From NCBI RefSeq assembly GCF_034661295.1, contig NZ_CP141062.1, forward strand, positions 1,922,001-1,986,000: a stretch of DNA of 64,000 nucleotides, in the 5' to 3' direction. Made by a program: the position numbers and the translations under genes. The notes under the pieces were generated by a model. That model did not search any database, was not told the origin of the DNA, and saw only the letters and a program-made list of their open reading frames with translations. Positions within the stretch are counted from its first letter, which is position 1, and every line of letters starts with the position of its first letter. Positions 49,227 to 57,823 of this stretch are shown piece after piece. The stretch is from Faecalibacter sp. LW9 (GTDB lineage Bacteria; Bacteroidota; Bacteroidia; Flavobacteriales; Weeksellaceae).

Positions 49227-50270
49227 ATGTTAGAATTACCTGCTTCTAATAATCTGCCGATAAATATACTTACTGCTATTTTTAATAGAACAACGGCTAC
49301 TTATAAATTTTATTGGTTTTTATCAATTATTGAGTTAGTTGAACAAGGAAATAATGAAATTTTAAAAACTGAGATTTTCTCGAGAATGATTAGTAACTCT
49401 TGGTATACTATTAATTATTTCCATCTTTCATTTGGAAAATATGATTTACTTGAAGATGCTGTTTTAAAGTTATTTTCTATTGAAAATTTAACTATTGATG
49501 AGAAACAAATAATTGTTCAAGAAAAATTAATTTCTTCAACTGATTTAAATACAAAAAGGATTCTACAGCATTTTGATAAAAATGTCCCACATTGGTTTCT
49601 TTCTCCATGGTTTCAAGGTTTATCAAAAGCAGATATTTACAAGAAATCTCAAAATTTTGATAATCAATGTTTATATGCTTTATATAAAGATAAAATTGTT
49701 ATTAATCCTAATTGGATAGAATATCTACAACAAAATTCCAGGGTATTAAAAAGTTTTTGTTATTGGTACTTAACATTGTTTCTTCAAACTAGAAATCCAA
49801 ATGTACCAGATATCGCTAATAAATTAATAAAACCTGCACAAAGAAATAGTCTTCAAAAGCAAACCAATCAGTATTGGAAAGTTGTTTTTGATGAATTGGG
49901 TTGGATTGATTGTATTTTCACAGGTAAGAGATTGACCTATAATGAAAAAAAAATTGCATTGGATCATTTTATCCCATATGCATTTGTTTCTCATGACTTA
50001 ATATGGAATCTTATCCCAATTGATAAATCATTTAATTCTTCGAAAAGTGATAAATTACCATCATTTGAAAGATATTTTACACATTTTAAAAATTTACAAA
50101 AAATAGCTTTCAACATTAACTTAGAAAAGAATAAAAATTGTAAATATATTGAAGATTATTTAACTATTTTTCCTTCAGTTAATGTTTTCGATGATGCAAT
50201 TTTTGAGAATACAATTAGACCACTTTTAACAATAGCGAACAACAATGGTTTTTTATATCTAAATGAGTAA
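49227..50270 (+). CDS. HNH endonuclease domain protein
   Basis: A 347-residue protein. The HNH core is near residues 225-275: DCIFTGKRL, then ALDHFIPYAFVSHDLIWNLIPIDKSFNSSKSD, with Asp-His as the first catalytic pair and Asn in the middle. The N-terminal 200 residues are helical and Trp/Tyr-rich, perhaps a target-recognition region. The upstream cysteine-desulfurase fragment hints at a former DNA phosphorothioation (Dnd-type) or other defence island; that is inference. Confidence 0.75.
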   Translation: MLELPASNNLPINILTAIFNRTTATYKFYWFLSIIELVEQGNNEILKTEIFSRMISNSWYTINYFHLSFGKYDLLEDAVLKLFSIENLTIDEKQIIVQEKLISSTDLNTKRILQHFDKNVPHWFLSPWFQGLSKADIYKKSQNFDNQCLYALYKDKIVINPNWIEYLQQNSRVLKSFCYWYLTLFLQTRNPNVPDIANKLIKPAQRNSLQKQTNQYWKVVFDELGWIDCIFTGKRLTYNEKKIALDHFIPYAFVSHDLIWNLIPIDKSFNSSKSDKLPSFERYFTHFKNLQKIAFNINLEKNKNCKYIEDYLTIFPSVNVFDDAIFENTIRPLLTIANNNGFLYLNE

Positions 50271-50398
50271 ATCGAATCTGTTTTGACCCCTAATAAACAA
50301 GAGTATTTTCTAAATTTTGATATAATTTATATATTCGTTTTAATTAACGATGAGTTGTAAACCATTCAAAAAATTATATGAACTTAGAACATTATTAA

Positions 50399-50977
50399 AA
50401 GCATCAATTTATTATTGATTTGCAAAAATTAAATTATCAACTTCCTAATGCTGTCATTAGAGATCATTCAGCGACTTTTAAAATAGACGAACACACCATT
50501 TTTTTTGGAGGTCCAGATTGGAAGAATCTATCCAATGATATAAAACAAATTCAACCCATATACTATGAAAATTTTTTTCTTTGCCTATTTACAATTGTGA
50601 CAATCGATCTTACTTTTTATACTTATTTTCAAGAATGTTATACACTTTTTAGAGATCAAACTAAATATCCAAAGTTTGGTTGGACTGGATTTGGTGTCCA
50701 CTTCGAAAATCCTCGAAAATTGTTAGATATTCCATATCAATTGGGTTTATTTGATGAAAATAAATTGAATTATGAAGCGTATTCTACTTTATTTTTTGAT
50801 TCGCTTTCAAATTATCTTCAATCGTTAGAAGCTCCTATTACAGTAGAAAATTTTATGGATAAGCTTATTAATGATCAGGCGTTTGAAACAACTATCGAGG
50901 ATGAAACATTATCTAATAATGTCATTAGTTCTTTAGTGAAATTTCAAAATATCCACTCATCAAAAGATTTGATGTAA
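50399..50977 (+). CDS. hypothetical protein without a clear start
   Basis: About 190 residues; TTG at 50420 is the first usual start codon, but the frame is open from 50399. A short frame (50350-50416, MSCKPFKKLYELRTLLKASI) runs into it one base out of register, so a frameshift may separate the true N-terminus. Soluble, aromatic-rich (FFGGPDWKNLSND, YPKFGWTGFGVHFENPRKLL). No motif recognised. Lies downstream of the HNH gene and may have belonged to the same island. Confidence 0.5.
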   Translation, partial: KHQFIIDLQKLNYQLPNAVIRDHSATFKIDEHTIFFGGPDWKNLSNDIKQIQPIYYENFFLCLFTIVTIDLTFYTYFQECYTLFRDQTKYPKFGWTGFGVHFENPRKLLDIPYQLGLFDENKLNYEAYSTLFFDSLSNYLQSLEAPITVENFMDKLINDQAFETTIEDETLSNNVISSLVKFQNIHSSKDLM

Positions 50978-51000
50978 ATTAAATCTTGATTTATTGTTGA

Positions 51001-51048
51001 GAAGCTGAAACAACTTCAGCTTGACAGGGAGAGTTTGTAAATCATCGG
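51001..51048 (+). repeat. dispersed repeat D, copy 1
   Basis: GAAGCTGAAACAACTTCAGC then TTGACAGGGAGAGTTTGTAA; near-identical copy at 60635-60683. Confidence 0.75.
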
Positions 51049-51067
51049 TGTATTCACATCTCATATT

Positions 51068-51184
51068 TCTCTTCCGTCACTTCGAGTGATTTTCGTTGCC
51101 TTCGCAAAAGAAAATTGTATCGAGAAGTAAGACGTTTGATTTAAGTTCTCAGCATTATAATTATAGCTTTAATTCTTCGACATG
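51068..51184 (+). repeat. dispersed repeat B, copy 1, IS110 target
   Basis: From CTTCCGTCACTTCGAGTGAT to TTAATTCTTCGACATG; shared with 60331-60445 and 61260-61376 (TATCGAGAAGTAAGACGTTT is common to all). IS110 copy 2 interrupts it after CTTCGACATGCT. Confidence 0.8.
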
Positions 51185-51245
51185 CTATTAGATTTGTATT
51201 TAATAAATTCAGTTATTATTAATGAAGATAATTTCTGAACAACCA

Positions 51246-51383
51246 GAGGGAATAGGTGAACTAGTTCGACTCTTAAACGTAGTGGTTTATCCTGAGCATT
51301 AGTCCTATTCTCCTCTTTGGTTTTAAGTACCATTTAGAATGTTAAGCATAAAGGCTTATTAATAGCGTTAGTAATTAAACCAA
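51246..51383 (+). ncRNA. putative bridge RNA of IS110 copy 2
   Basis: Two stem-loops. Stem 1 pairs 51246-51256 (GAGGGAATAGG) with 51304-51315 (CCTATTCTCCTC), 11 pairs and one bulge; its loop holds TTCGAC (51265-51270), identical to the left target flank at 51176-51181, and CTGAGC (51292-51297), complementary to GCTCAG at the right junction. Stem 2 pairs 51317-51330 with 51371-51383 (TTGGTTT / AAACCAA at the base); its loop holds TTAGAATG (51334-51341), identical to the right end at 52418-52425, and TAATAGC (51360-51366), complementary to the core plus left end GCTATTA. This is the guide layout of IS110 bridge RNAs. Confidence 0.8.
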
Positions 51384-51421
51384 TTAGGTTGTGTCAGAAT
51401 TGTTTTCCTAAATTCAAATTT

Positions 51422-52402
51422 ATGAAAAAATTTATCATTGGTATCGATGTTTCTAAAGACACACTTGATTTCTGTATGTTGGAAAGAGACAGCCGTAGAA
51501 AACTCCAACAAGGTGTGATTGCGAACAAAGAAAGAGAAATTCTTACTTGGCTGAAAAATATTGACAAAGAGAATGTAGTTGTTGCCCTTGAACATACAGG
51601 ACATTACGGAGCACTATTATCTTGGCTTTTAGAAGAGCATATGTTTACTTACTATTTGATTAATCCATTAGACCTCCAGCGCTCATTAGGACTCCAGCGT
51701 GGAAAATCTGATACAGTAGACGCCTATAGAATTGCAGATTATATTATAACAAATCATCATAAATTATCTCCTTTTAAATTGCCTTGTGAATCATTAAGAA
51801 AGTTAAAAGCACTTATGACAGCACGTGAACGATACGTAAAAATGTCAGTACAAATACAAAATAGCTTAAAAGCGGAAATGATACTAAATGAAAAAGTAGC
51901 ATTGAAACAATTAATAAAGCTTGAGCAAAAACAATTAAAATCCATCAAAAACACGATACAAGATTTAGAAAAACAAATGATGGAAATAGTAAAATCAAGT
52001 CAGGATCTAAATACTACCTACACAAAAATATCCTCTGTTATAGGTGTTGGTACCATTACGTCAATTAAGTGCATTATAGAAACTGATAATTTTACTCGCT
52101 TTACAGATGCCCGTAAATTTAATTGTCATTGTGGCTTAGCTCCATTTCCTTATCAGTCAGGCAGTAGTGTCAAAGGCCTGACAAAAACACATTTTTTGAG
52201 GGACAAAACACTAAAGTCCATTTTATTTAAAGCTGCAGGAAGTGCCATCCAGCACGATCCTCAATTAAAAAAATATTACGAACAAAAATTAGAAAAAGGA
52301 AAGCATAAGCTTACAGCTTTAAATGCTGTTGCAAACAAAATTGTCTTAAGAATATTTGCCGTCGCAAAAAGAAATGATCCTTTTGTAAAATTAATTACTT
52401 GA
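51422..52402 (+). CDS. IS110 family transposase (recombinase), copy 2
   Basis: About 326 residues, identical to copy 1 except Gly-Leu for Ser-Arg next to the serine motif (YQSGSSVKGLTKTH), caused by two base changes at 52175 and 52179. Both copies keep all DEDD residues and the serine motif, so both may be active. Start at ATG 51422 as for copy 1. Confidence 0.92.
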   Translation: MKKFIIGIDVSKDTLDFCMLERDSRRKLQQGVIANKEREILTWLKNIDKENVVVALEHTGHYGALLSWLLEEHMFTYYLINPLDLQRSLGLQRGKSDTVDAYRIADYIITNHHKLSPFKLPCESLRKLKALMTARERYVKMSVQIQNSLKAEMILNEKVALKQLIKLEQKQLKSIKNTIQDLEKQMMEIVKSSQDLNTTYTKISSVIGVGTITSIKCIIETDNFTRFTDARKFNCHCGLAPFPYQSGSSVKGLTKTHFLRDKTLKSILFKAAGSAIQHDPQLKKYYEQKLEKGKHKLTALNAVANKIVLRIFAVAKRNDPFVKLIT

Positions 52403-52427
52403 TTACTTGTTTTTATCTTAGAATGCT

Positions 52428-52594
52428 CAGAATGACAAGGTCTGGTCCATTAATGATTGTATTGAAGATATTACGTATTACTTAAAACATACCACGTAAA
52501 ACCTAATAAAAATTGACCTTTAGATTTGTAGTCGATATGGTTAAATTTCGTCTAATTTCTCGATACAAAAATCAAAGATTTTCACTCGAAATGC
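52428..52594 (+). repeat. dispersed repeat C, copy 1
   Basis: From CAGAATGACAAGGTCTGGTC to AAAGATTTTCACTCGAAATG; repeated at 60446-60602 with a few changes. Confidence 0.8.
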
Positions 52595-52601
52595 GATTTT
52601 T

Positions 52602-52650
52602 GCTTAACGCTTAACGCTTAACGCTTAACGCTTAACGCTTAACGCTTAAT
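52602..52650 (+). repeat. GCTTAAC heptamer array
   Basis: Six perfect GCTTAAC units followed by GCTTAAT, the same unit as at 42174-42215. Confidence 0.85.
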
Positions 52651-52692
52651 GGTTGTGAGTGATGAATTTTGAAATTAGAAATTTTACTTTTG

Positions 52693-52720
52693 TTCTAACT
52701 TCTAACTTCTAACTTCTAAC
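52693..52720 (+). repeat. TTCTAAC heptamer array
   Basis: Four perfect TTCTAAC units; related arrays at 61220-61254 and 47480-47493. Confidence 0.85.
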
Positions 52721-52916
52721 ATCTCACTTCGAGTGGTTTTCGTTGCTTCAGCATCAGAAAATTGTATTGATAAATTAGACGTTAATAGAAATAAAAATAT
52801 TGCCTGAAAATCGCAGACGTTAAAAAAATAAATTGAAGAAGAGATTAGAATGAATTACCGAGCGATAGCGAGTGATTTAATCCATTCCTCTGAATCAATT
52901 TAGTTTTAGTCGAAGA

Positions 52917-53060
52917 TTTTAGCAATGTCTTTTTTGGTTCGTTTTTTTGACGAAAAAAATGAACATAATTTTTTAGTGCTAATCTTGGAAAGCGTTGATT
53001 ACTTGTATTGAGCATGCCAAAATATTGGTTCCTTTTTTCATGAAGCAAAAAAGGAATATA
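52917..53060 (+). repeat. dispersed repeat E, copy 1
   Basis: Contains CTTTTTTGGTTCGTTTTTTT, a palindrome-rich stretch and TTCCTTTTTTCATGAAGCAA; a diverged counterpart lies at about 60920-61060. An open frame on the minus strand across it (52845-53048) is not a gene. With neighbouring repeats it fills the 960 bp between IS110 and cspA. Confidence 0.55.
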
Positions 53061-53180
53061 AAGTAATTTGAAATGATTTCGGTTGTACCTAAGTTCTCAG
53101 AATGACAACACCAGTAATAAAAAATAATTAAAGAAAATACGTAAAACTTAAAACGTATAACCTACAACTTCATGGGTTTT

Positions 53181-53271
53181 CTTCAAGGAAAAAGTGATGA
53201 ATATAGAATTAACTATTTGATCTTTCGTCTAATTTCTCGATACAAAAATCAAAGATTTTCACTCAAAATGA
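53181..53271 (+). repeat. dispersed repeat F, copy 1
   Basis: TTCAAGGAAAAAGTGATGAA through CAAAGATTTTCACT; close copy at 61060-61148, and its second half also ends repeat C. Confidence 0.7.
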
Positions 53272-53337
53272 CGAAATTCTATTTCTGGGTGTAGGGGATG
53301 AGAAGCTGAGATGAATCCAGTTATTCAAGCTTAATGT

Positions 53338-53367
53338 AAAAAAAAATCCTCTATAAATAGAGGATTT
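53338..53367 (-). terminator. cspA terminator
   Basis: AAATCCTCTA / TAGAGGATTT stem with a T9 run on the minus strand. Confidence 0.85.
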
Positions 53368-53390
53368 ACAAAAGCTACGAATATGAACAA

Positions 53391-53585
53391 TTACTTTTTT
53401 AGACGAACGTTTACAGCGTTCATTCCTCTTTGCCCTTGTTCTAAATCATAAGTCACCACATCATTTTCATAGATCGAATCGATTAGACCTGAATTATGTA
53501 CGAATATGTCTTTATTGTTGTCTTCTGTTGATATAAATCCGAAACCTTTTGTTTCATCAAAGAATTTTACTGTACCTTCTTTCAT
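53391..53585 (-). CDS. cspA: cold-shock domain protein
   Basis: A 64-residue single-strand nucleic-acid-binding protein. RNP1 is visible as KGFGFISTE and RNP2 as DIFVHNSGL; starts MKEGTVKFFDET. It acts as an RNA chaperone. It lies 57 bp downstream of a DEAD-box helicase gene on the same strand, a pairing that fits RNA unwinding at low temperature. Confidence 0.93.
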   Translation of the reverse strand: MKEGTVKFFDETKGFGFISTEDNNKDIFVHNSGLIDSIYENDVVTYDLEQGQRGMNAVNVRLKK

Positions 53586-53642
53586 TGTATTTTTTTTAAT
53601 TTTATTTTTTTCTTCGTATAATTTGTAGGTATCCCATTGTGC

Positions 53643-54779
53643 TTAACTCAAATGGAATGCACAACTTGTATTGGGATTAATCGGAAGTTTAAATCCAATT
53701 AATTTTTGAATATCTCTTAGTTCGCTTCTTTCATCTTTGGAACAAAAGGAAACCGCTTCACCAAAATTTCCACCACGTCCTGTTCGACCAATGCGATGCA
53801 CATAGGTTTCAGGCACATTCGGCATTTCATAATTAACAACAAATGATAATTCGTCGATATCAATTCCTCTCGAGGCAATATCGGTAGCAATTAAGACTGT
53901 AATACGGTTATTCTTAAAATCGTCTAATGCATTCTGACGTGCATTTTGCGATTTGTTTCCGTGAATAGCTGCGGTTTTAACCCCTAAATTATTTAGCGTC
54001 TTCATTAATTTATCTGCACCATGTTTTGTTCGCGTAAACACGAGCGAGCGTTTAAGTTTTTGACCTCTTAAAATTTCAATTAACAATTCTTCTTTCTTTT
54101 TATTTTCTACCATATAAACCGATTGTGTAACCGATTCTGTTGTAGATGAAATGGGAGAAACAATTATTTGTTGAGGTTGTTTTAATATCGTTTCAGCAAA
54201 ACTTTTAATTTTCTGGGGCATTGTAGCCGAGAAAAACAGTGTTTGGCGATGTTTAGGAATATACTTCAGAATTTTCTTTATATCGTTTACAAATCCCATG
54301 TCTAACATGCGGTCCGCTTCATCTAATACCAAGATTTCAACTTCATTTAAATGCACATAACCTTGTTCGATCAAATCCATTAAGCGACCTGGCGTTGCAA
54401 TTAAGATATCTACTCCTCGGTTCAAGGCTGTTACTTGGCCACGTTGACGAACTCCACCATAAATGGCAATGTTCGAAAGGCGTAAACTTCCTTTATATAA
54501 ATTAAAATTTTCGTTGATTTGTACGGCCAATTCTCGTGTTGGAGTTAATACCAAGGTACGAATGGCTTTGCGTTTTTTCGGTGTCTGTTGCATCAATTGA
54601 ATAATTGGAATTGCAAATGCAGCCGTTTTTCCTGTTCCTGTTTGCGCACATCCTATGATGTCGTTGCCCTTTAAAATGGTAGGAATACTTCTTTCTTGAA
54701 TTTCTGTTGGTTGGGTGTATCCAGCGGTTTCAATAGCTTTTAAAATCGGCTGAATAATGTCTAATTGGTTAAATGTCAT
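53643..54779 (-). CDS. DEAD/DEAH box RNA helicase, RhlE-like
   Basis: A 378-residue ATP-dependent RNA helicase with all core motifs: Q motif (GYTQPTEIQERSIP), AQTGTGKTAAF (I), TPTRELA (Ia), VLDEADRMLDMGF (II), FFSATMP (III), VLIATDIASRGIDI (V) and HRIGRTGRGG (VI). It ends soon after the core (NTSCAFHLS) and lacks the usual basic C-terminal tail. The 500-bp upstream region may be a long leader, as is common for cold-induced genes. Confidence 0.92.
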   Translation of the reverse strand: MTFNQLDIIQPILKAIETAGYTQPTEIQERSIPTILKGNDIIGCAQTGTGKTAAFAIPIIQLMQQTPKKRKAIRTLVLTPTRELAVQINENFNLYKGSLRLSNIAIYGGVRQRGQVTALNRGVDILIATPGRLMDLIEQGYVHLNEVEILVLDEADRMLDMGFVNDIKKILKYIPKHRQTLFFSATMPQKIKSFAETILKQPQQIIVSPISSTTESVTQSVYMVENKKKEELLIEILRGQKLKRSLVFTRTKHGADKLMKTLNNLGVKTAAIHGNKSQNARQNALDDFKNNRITVLIATDIASRGIDIDELSFVVNYEMPNVPETYVHRIGRTGRGGNFGEAVSFCSKDERSELRDIQKLIGFKLPINPNTSCAFHLS

Positions 54780-55287
54780 GTAATAAATTTACCGTCAAGC
54801 GGCGTTATATCGTAGAATTGATGGATAATTTTAGTTCCATTTCAATTCTGGATGTTTTTTTTGGAATTATTTTCTCTTCAAATGGAAGGAATTAATCATA
54901 ATCAAAAGATGACGATTTTTATTCGGTTTTCTGATCCAATGTTTTCAAATGGATTGAAAGAGGGTTCAATTGAACATAGGGGAGTAATACTGATAAATTT
55001 TCGAACGTACATATATCTTCATTATTTTTAATTCAGATTAAAATTTTAATGAGCTGTAGAAGCGAAAACTGTAAAGTAAGATGAACTGTGCAGCAATTGC
55101 AAAAGGCAAAACCTTTAAATAATAACTTTGCAAATATAGGTTTAATAATTTAATAAATCACCAAAAAATACAATAATAAATAAGTATCTATTAAAAATTA
55201 TTTATTTTTTTTATCATCTAATCAATATGATTTTATAATTTAGAATCATAATGAAGCTTTGGGATTGATTATTGATTTAAACATTAT
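54780..55287 (+). other. intergenic region upstream of the helicase
   Basis: About 500 bp, AT-rich. No gene, strong hairpin or repeat recognised; may include the helicase promoter and leader. Confidence 0.5.
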
Positions 55288-55479
55288 ATGAAAATAATTC
55301 GCCCAAATGATATTTCTAAATTGATTATCAAAAAAACGCTCGAAGGAAATTTTGTTCTTATTAATCAAAGCATTGATTTAAAATCATTTTTTATCATTCC
55401 TTGTATCTCTTTAAATAAAGCTCAATATAATTTCATGTTAATTCGAGAAGCTCATCCTGGGGAAATACTACAATTCTGA
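55288..55479 (+). CDS. small hypothetical protein, doubtful
   Basis: A 63-residue frame (MKIIRPNDISKLIIKKTLEG) in an otherwise gene-poor region, without a clear promoter or a recognised family. Could be a small gene or a chance frame. Confidence 0.3.
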   Translation: MKIIRPNDISKLIIKKTLEGNFVLINQSIDLKSFFIIPCISLNKAQYNFMLIREAHPGEILQF

Positions 55480-55827
55480 GATAAATTCATTTAAAAATTG
55501 GATAAAGTTTTCTAAAACTATTCATTCTCCTTATGTATTAATCCACTTTAATATTCAATTACAGATCTCTTTATTTCTGTAATGCTTTATAGTGTTCTTT
55601 GATCTCATTTTTGAATAATAAAGTACATCATTCATCCAACAAATCATTACAAATCTTTAAACCCAGCCTACAAAGATTGCATCCAACGGGCAGAAGTAGA
55701 TAATGCTTTAATTGTTGGCGTTATCGTTTAATTAATCCGACTGAATAGGAAGTTTTACAAGAAATAAATGAAACTTAAATTATTTTTAGAGGTCAACGCT
55801 ATAAAAATATTTCATATTTTTACGCTA

Positions 55828-55935
55828 TTCGTTTGATGTAAATACATCCGTAGGGAATCGTGTGAAATTCACGAACTGTCGCGCAACTGTAAATAGATGA
55901 TAAATCTAAAGTCAGATACCTATTACGAATCATAA
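55828..55935 (+). promoter_or_regulatory. cobalamin riboswitch (plus strand)
   Basis: Core matches the adenosylcobalamin aptamer: GGGAATCGTGTGAAATTCAC, GAACTGTCGCGCAACTGTAA and a B12-box-like AGTCAGATACC near 55910-55920. It precedes the DUF6580 membrane protein by about 105 bp, so B12 should repress that gene. Confidence 0.85.
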
Positions 55936-56040
55936 ACTATATTTCCGCGGAATGAACTATGGTAAGATCTTTCTTTCTATCGATTGATTTTATACAATTT
56001 TCAGACTGCTGTTTAATAATTAAAACCAAAAAATTATAAA

Positions 56041-56613
56041 ATGAAAACAGCAAAAATTAATGTAAAACAAATTTTAGTCGTAGCACTTATTCTAATGGTA
56101 GCTTCAACGCGACTAATGACTTTTTTACCCAACTTTTCTCCTTTAACTGCAATTTGCTTATTTGGTGCAGCTTATTTTGCAAAAAAGTGGCAAGCCTTTA
56201 TTATCCCATTAGCTTGTGTATGGATCAGTGATGTATTAGTCAATAATTATATTTATGGAGAATACTTCGAATCATTTACGTGGTTTTACCAAGGATTTTA
56301 TTGGCAATATGCAGCATACTTAATCATTGCTTTACTTGGAACTTTAGGGCTTAAAAAAGTTACGCCTTTACGTGTTATGGGGATGGGATTAGGAAGTACA
56401 ATTTTCTTCTTTTTATTTTCAAACTTTGGGGTTTGGATTTCATCAGGCATGTATGCAAAAACTTTCGAAGGATTAATTCAATGTTATGTAGCCGGAATCC
56501 CTTTTATTAAAGGAACTTTAATTGGAGATTTAGGATTTTCAGCATTGTTATTTGGAACATTTGCACTAGCACAAAAACAAATCCCAGATTTAAACGTCAA
56601 TTCATTAAAATAA
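56041..56613 (+). CDS. DUF6580-type membrane protein, putative B12-related transporter component
   Basis: A 190-residue protein with five or six transmembrane helices (TRLMTFLPNFSPLTAICLFGAAYFA, IIPLACVWISDVLVNN, YLIIALLGTLGLKK). The fold and size resemble substrate-binding S components of ECF transporters. Control by a cobalamin riboswitch suggests transport of cobalamin or a precursor, or of cobalt; the exact substrate is inference. Convergent with the BtuG/BtuB operon. Confidence 0.7.
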   Translation: MKTAKINVKQILVVALILMVASTRLMTFLPNFSPLTAICLFGAAYFAKKWQAFIIPLACVWISDVLVNNYIYGEYFESFTWFYQGFYWQYAAYLIIALLGTLGLKKVTPLRVMGMGLGSTIFFFLFSNFGVWISSGMYAKTFEGLIQCYVAGIPFIKGTLIGDLGFSALLFGTFALAQKQIPDLNVNSLK

Positions 56614-56642
56614 AAAAACGCTCTACTTAGTAGAGCGTTTTT
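56614..56642. terminator. bidirectional terminator
   Basis: AAACGCTCTACT / AGTAGAGCGTTT perfect hairpin with flanking A and T runs. Confidence 0.9.
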
Positions 56643-56686
56643 AGTTTCTGTTATTATTCTAACCACAGTATAAATGACAGATTTTT

Positions 56687-57823
56687 TTATTGATAAACAA
56701 ATGCAAGATGAGCAGGAATATTTCCTCCTGTTGTTTTCCATTTTAAAGTTCCATCTTTTGCAAAACAATAGATATAACCATCCGATACATAATTTGCAGC
56801 ATCAGTTATAAAAATATCACCGTTAAATTGGTTCACAGCTATACCGTAAGGAGTCTCTATTTCATCCACTATGGGATTATTAATTAAACGATCACTTACT
56901 TGTTGCTCTGTCCTAACATTAATGATCCCATACGTCTTTTCATAACTGAATGTTTCGTAGCTGAATTCATTCGAGTAGTAATACAAATAATCTCCGACTA
57001 TGGTAAAGTTGGATACGGGGATATTAAATGTTTTTTTGATTTGATGTGTTCTTGAATCAATCACATATAGATTAGAAGCTACATCATAGTAATTTCCACG
57101 TGTTGTCACATACAAATCTCCATCACTATCTTTTTTAATTCGATGCAAATTAACTTCCACATCTATTTTTTGTGTTTCTGTAAAGGTATTTAAATCAACC
57201 ACTGATACAGTACGATCATAGTCAGGATAACGATATCCTCCTGAATTTGCAACGTATAAATTTTGACCTACAATTTCCAGTTCATCCGGTTGATAACCGA
57301 CGGTCACTTCTCGACTAATCGCAAAGTTTATCGTATCAAATTCTACAACTTTACCTAAGGGTGCGCTTGGATCAGTTGCTATCGGTCCAGCATAAGAAGT
57401 AGCATAACCTTTTCCATCTTTAAAGGTTAAGTATCGACCATTTTCTAATGGTATCGTAGCAATATGACGAGCTGTCTTCACATCCATTACTTCTATAAAA
57501 TTCGAGGCATTAATCACAGAATACAACTTGCCTCCATAAATTTTAATATCGTTTCCTACATCACCCAAAGAACGTACTATTTCAGGATTCGCAGTACTAT
57601 AAATATTACGACTGTACGTTCCAGTTGCTAAATCCATAAAATCAATCGAAGCTTTGTTCGATCCCATATTCCCTTCATTCAACAGGTAAAATCCTGTAAT
57701 GGCTGTAGGCTCTGGCTGTCCAATAACTTCTTGATCATTTCCTACAATACGATCATCATCATTACAACTGAATGTGGCAAATGAAAGCCCCATCAATACA
57801 CTTAGACGAATAAATTTTCTCAT
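56687..57823 (-). CDS. btuG: BtuG-like surface beta-propeller lipoprotein
   Basis: A 378-residue lipoprotein (lipobox ATFSC). Repeated YVTNSGG-like blades (GQNLYVANSGGYRYPDYDRTV, DGDLYVTTRGNYYD, GDYLYYYSNE, FNGDIFITDAANY) indicate a YncE/DUF5074-type propeller. In Bacteroides, BtuG is such a protein that binds cobalamin very tightly and caps BtuB. Its ATG overlaps the btuB stop as ATGA, so both are controlled by the riboswitch at 59938-60096. Confidence 0.8.
   Translation of the reverse strand: MRKFIRLSVLMGLSFATFSCNDDDRIVGNDQEVIGQPEPTAITGFYLLNEGNMGSNKASIDFMDLATGTYSRNIYSTANPEIVRSLGDVGNDIKIYGGKLYSVINASNFIEVMDVKTARHIATIPLENGRYLTFKDGKGYATSYAGPIATDPSAPLGKVVEFDTINFAISREVTVGYQPDELEIVGQNLYVANSGGYRYPDYDRTVSVVDLNTFTETQKIDVEVNLHRIKKDSDGDLYVTTRGNYYDVASNLYVIDSRTHQIKKTFNIPVSNFTIVGDYLYYYSNEFSYETFSYEKTYGIINVRTEQQVSDRLINNPIVDEIETPYGIAVNQFNGDIFITDAANYVSDGYIYCFAKDGTLKWKTTGGNIPAHLAFVYQ

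Larger units (their letters stand above)
51185..52425 (+). mobile_element. IS110-family element, copy 2
   Basis: Near-identical to copy 1 in opposite orientation. Left junction CTTCGACATG-CT-ATTAGATTTG, right junction TATCTTAGAATG-CT-CAGAATGAC; the CT core is present on both sides. Flanking sequence equals dispersed repeats B and C joined at TTCGACA(N)GCTCAG. Confidence 0.88.

Noticed and set aside
52845-53048. 67-residue open frame on the minus strand
   Set aside because: It falls in dispersed repeat E, which recurs elsewhere as non-coding sequence.
55650-55730. Possible gene remnant reading NPAYKDCIQRAEVDNALIVG
   Set aside because: Too short to assign and lacking any start or neighbouring matching sequence; may be chance.
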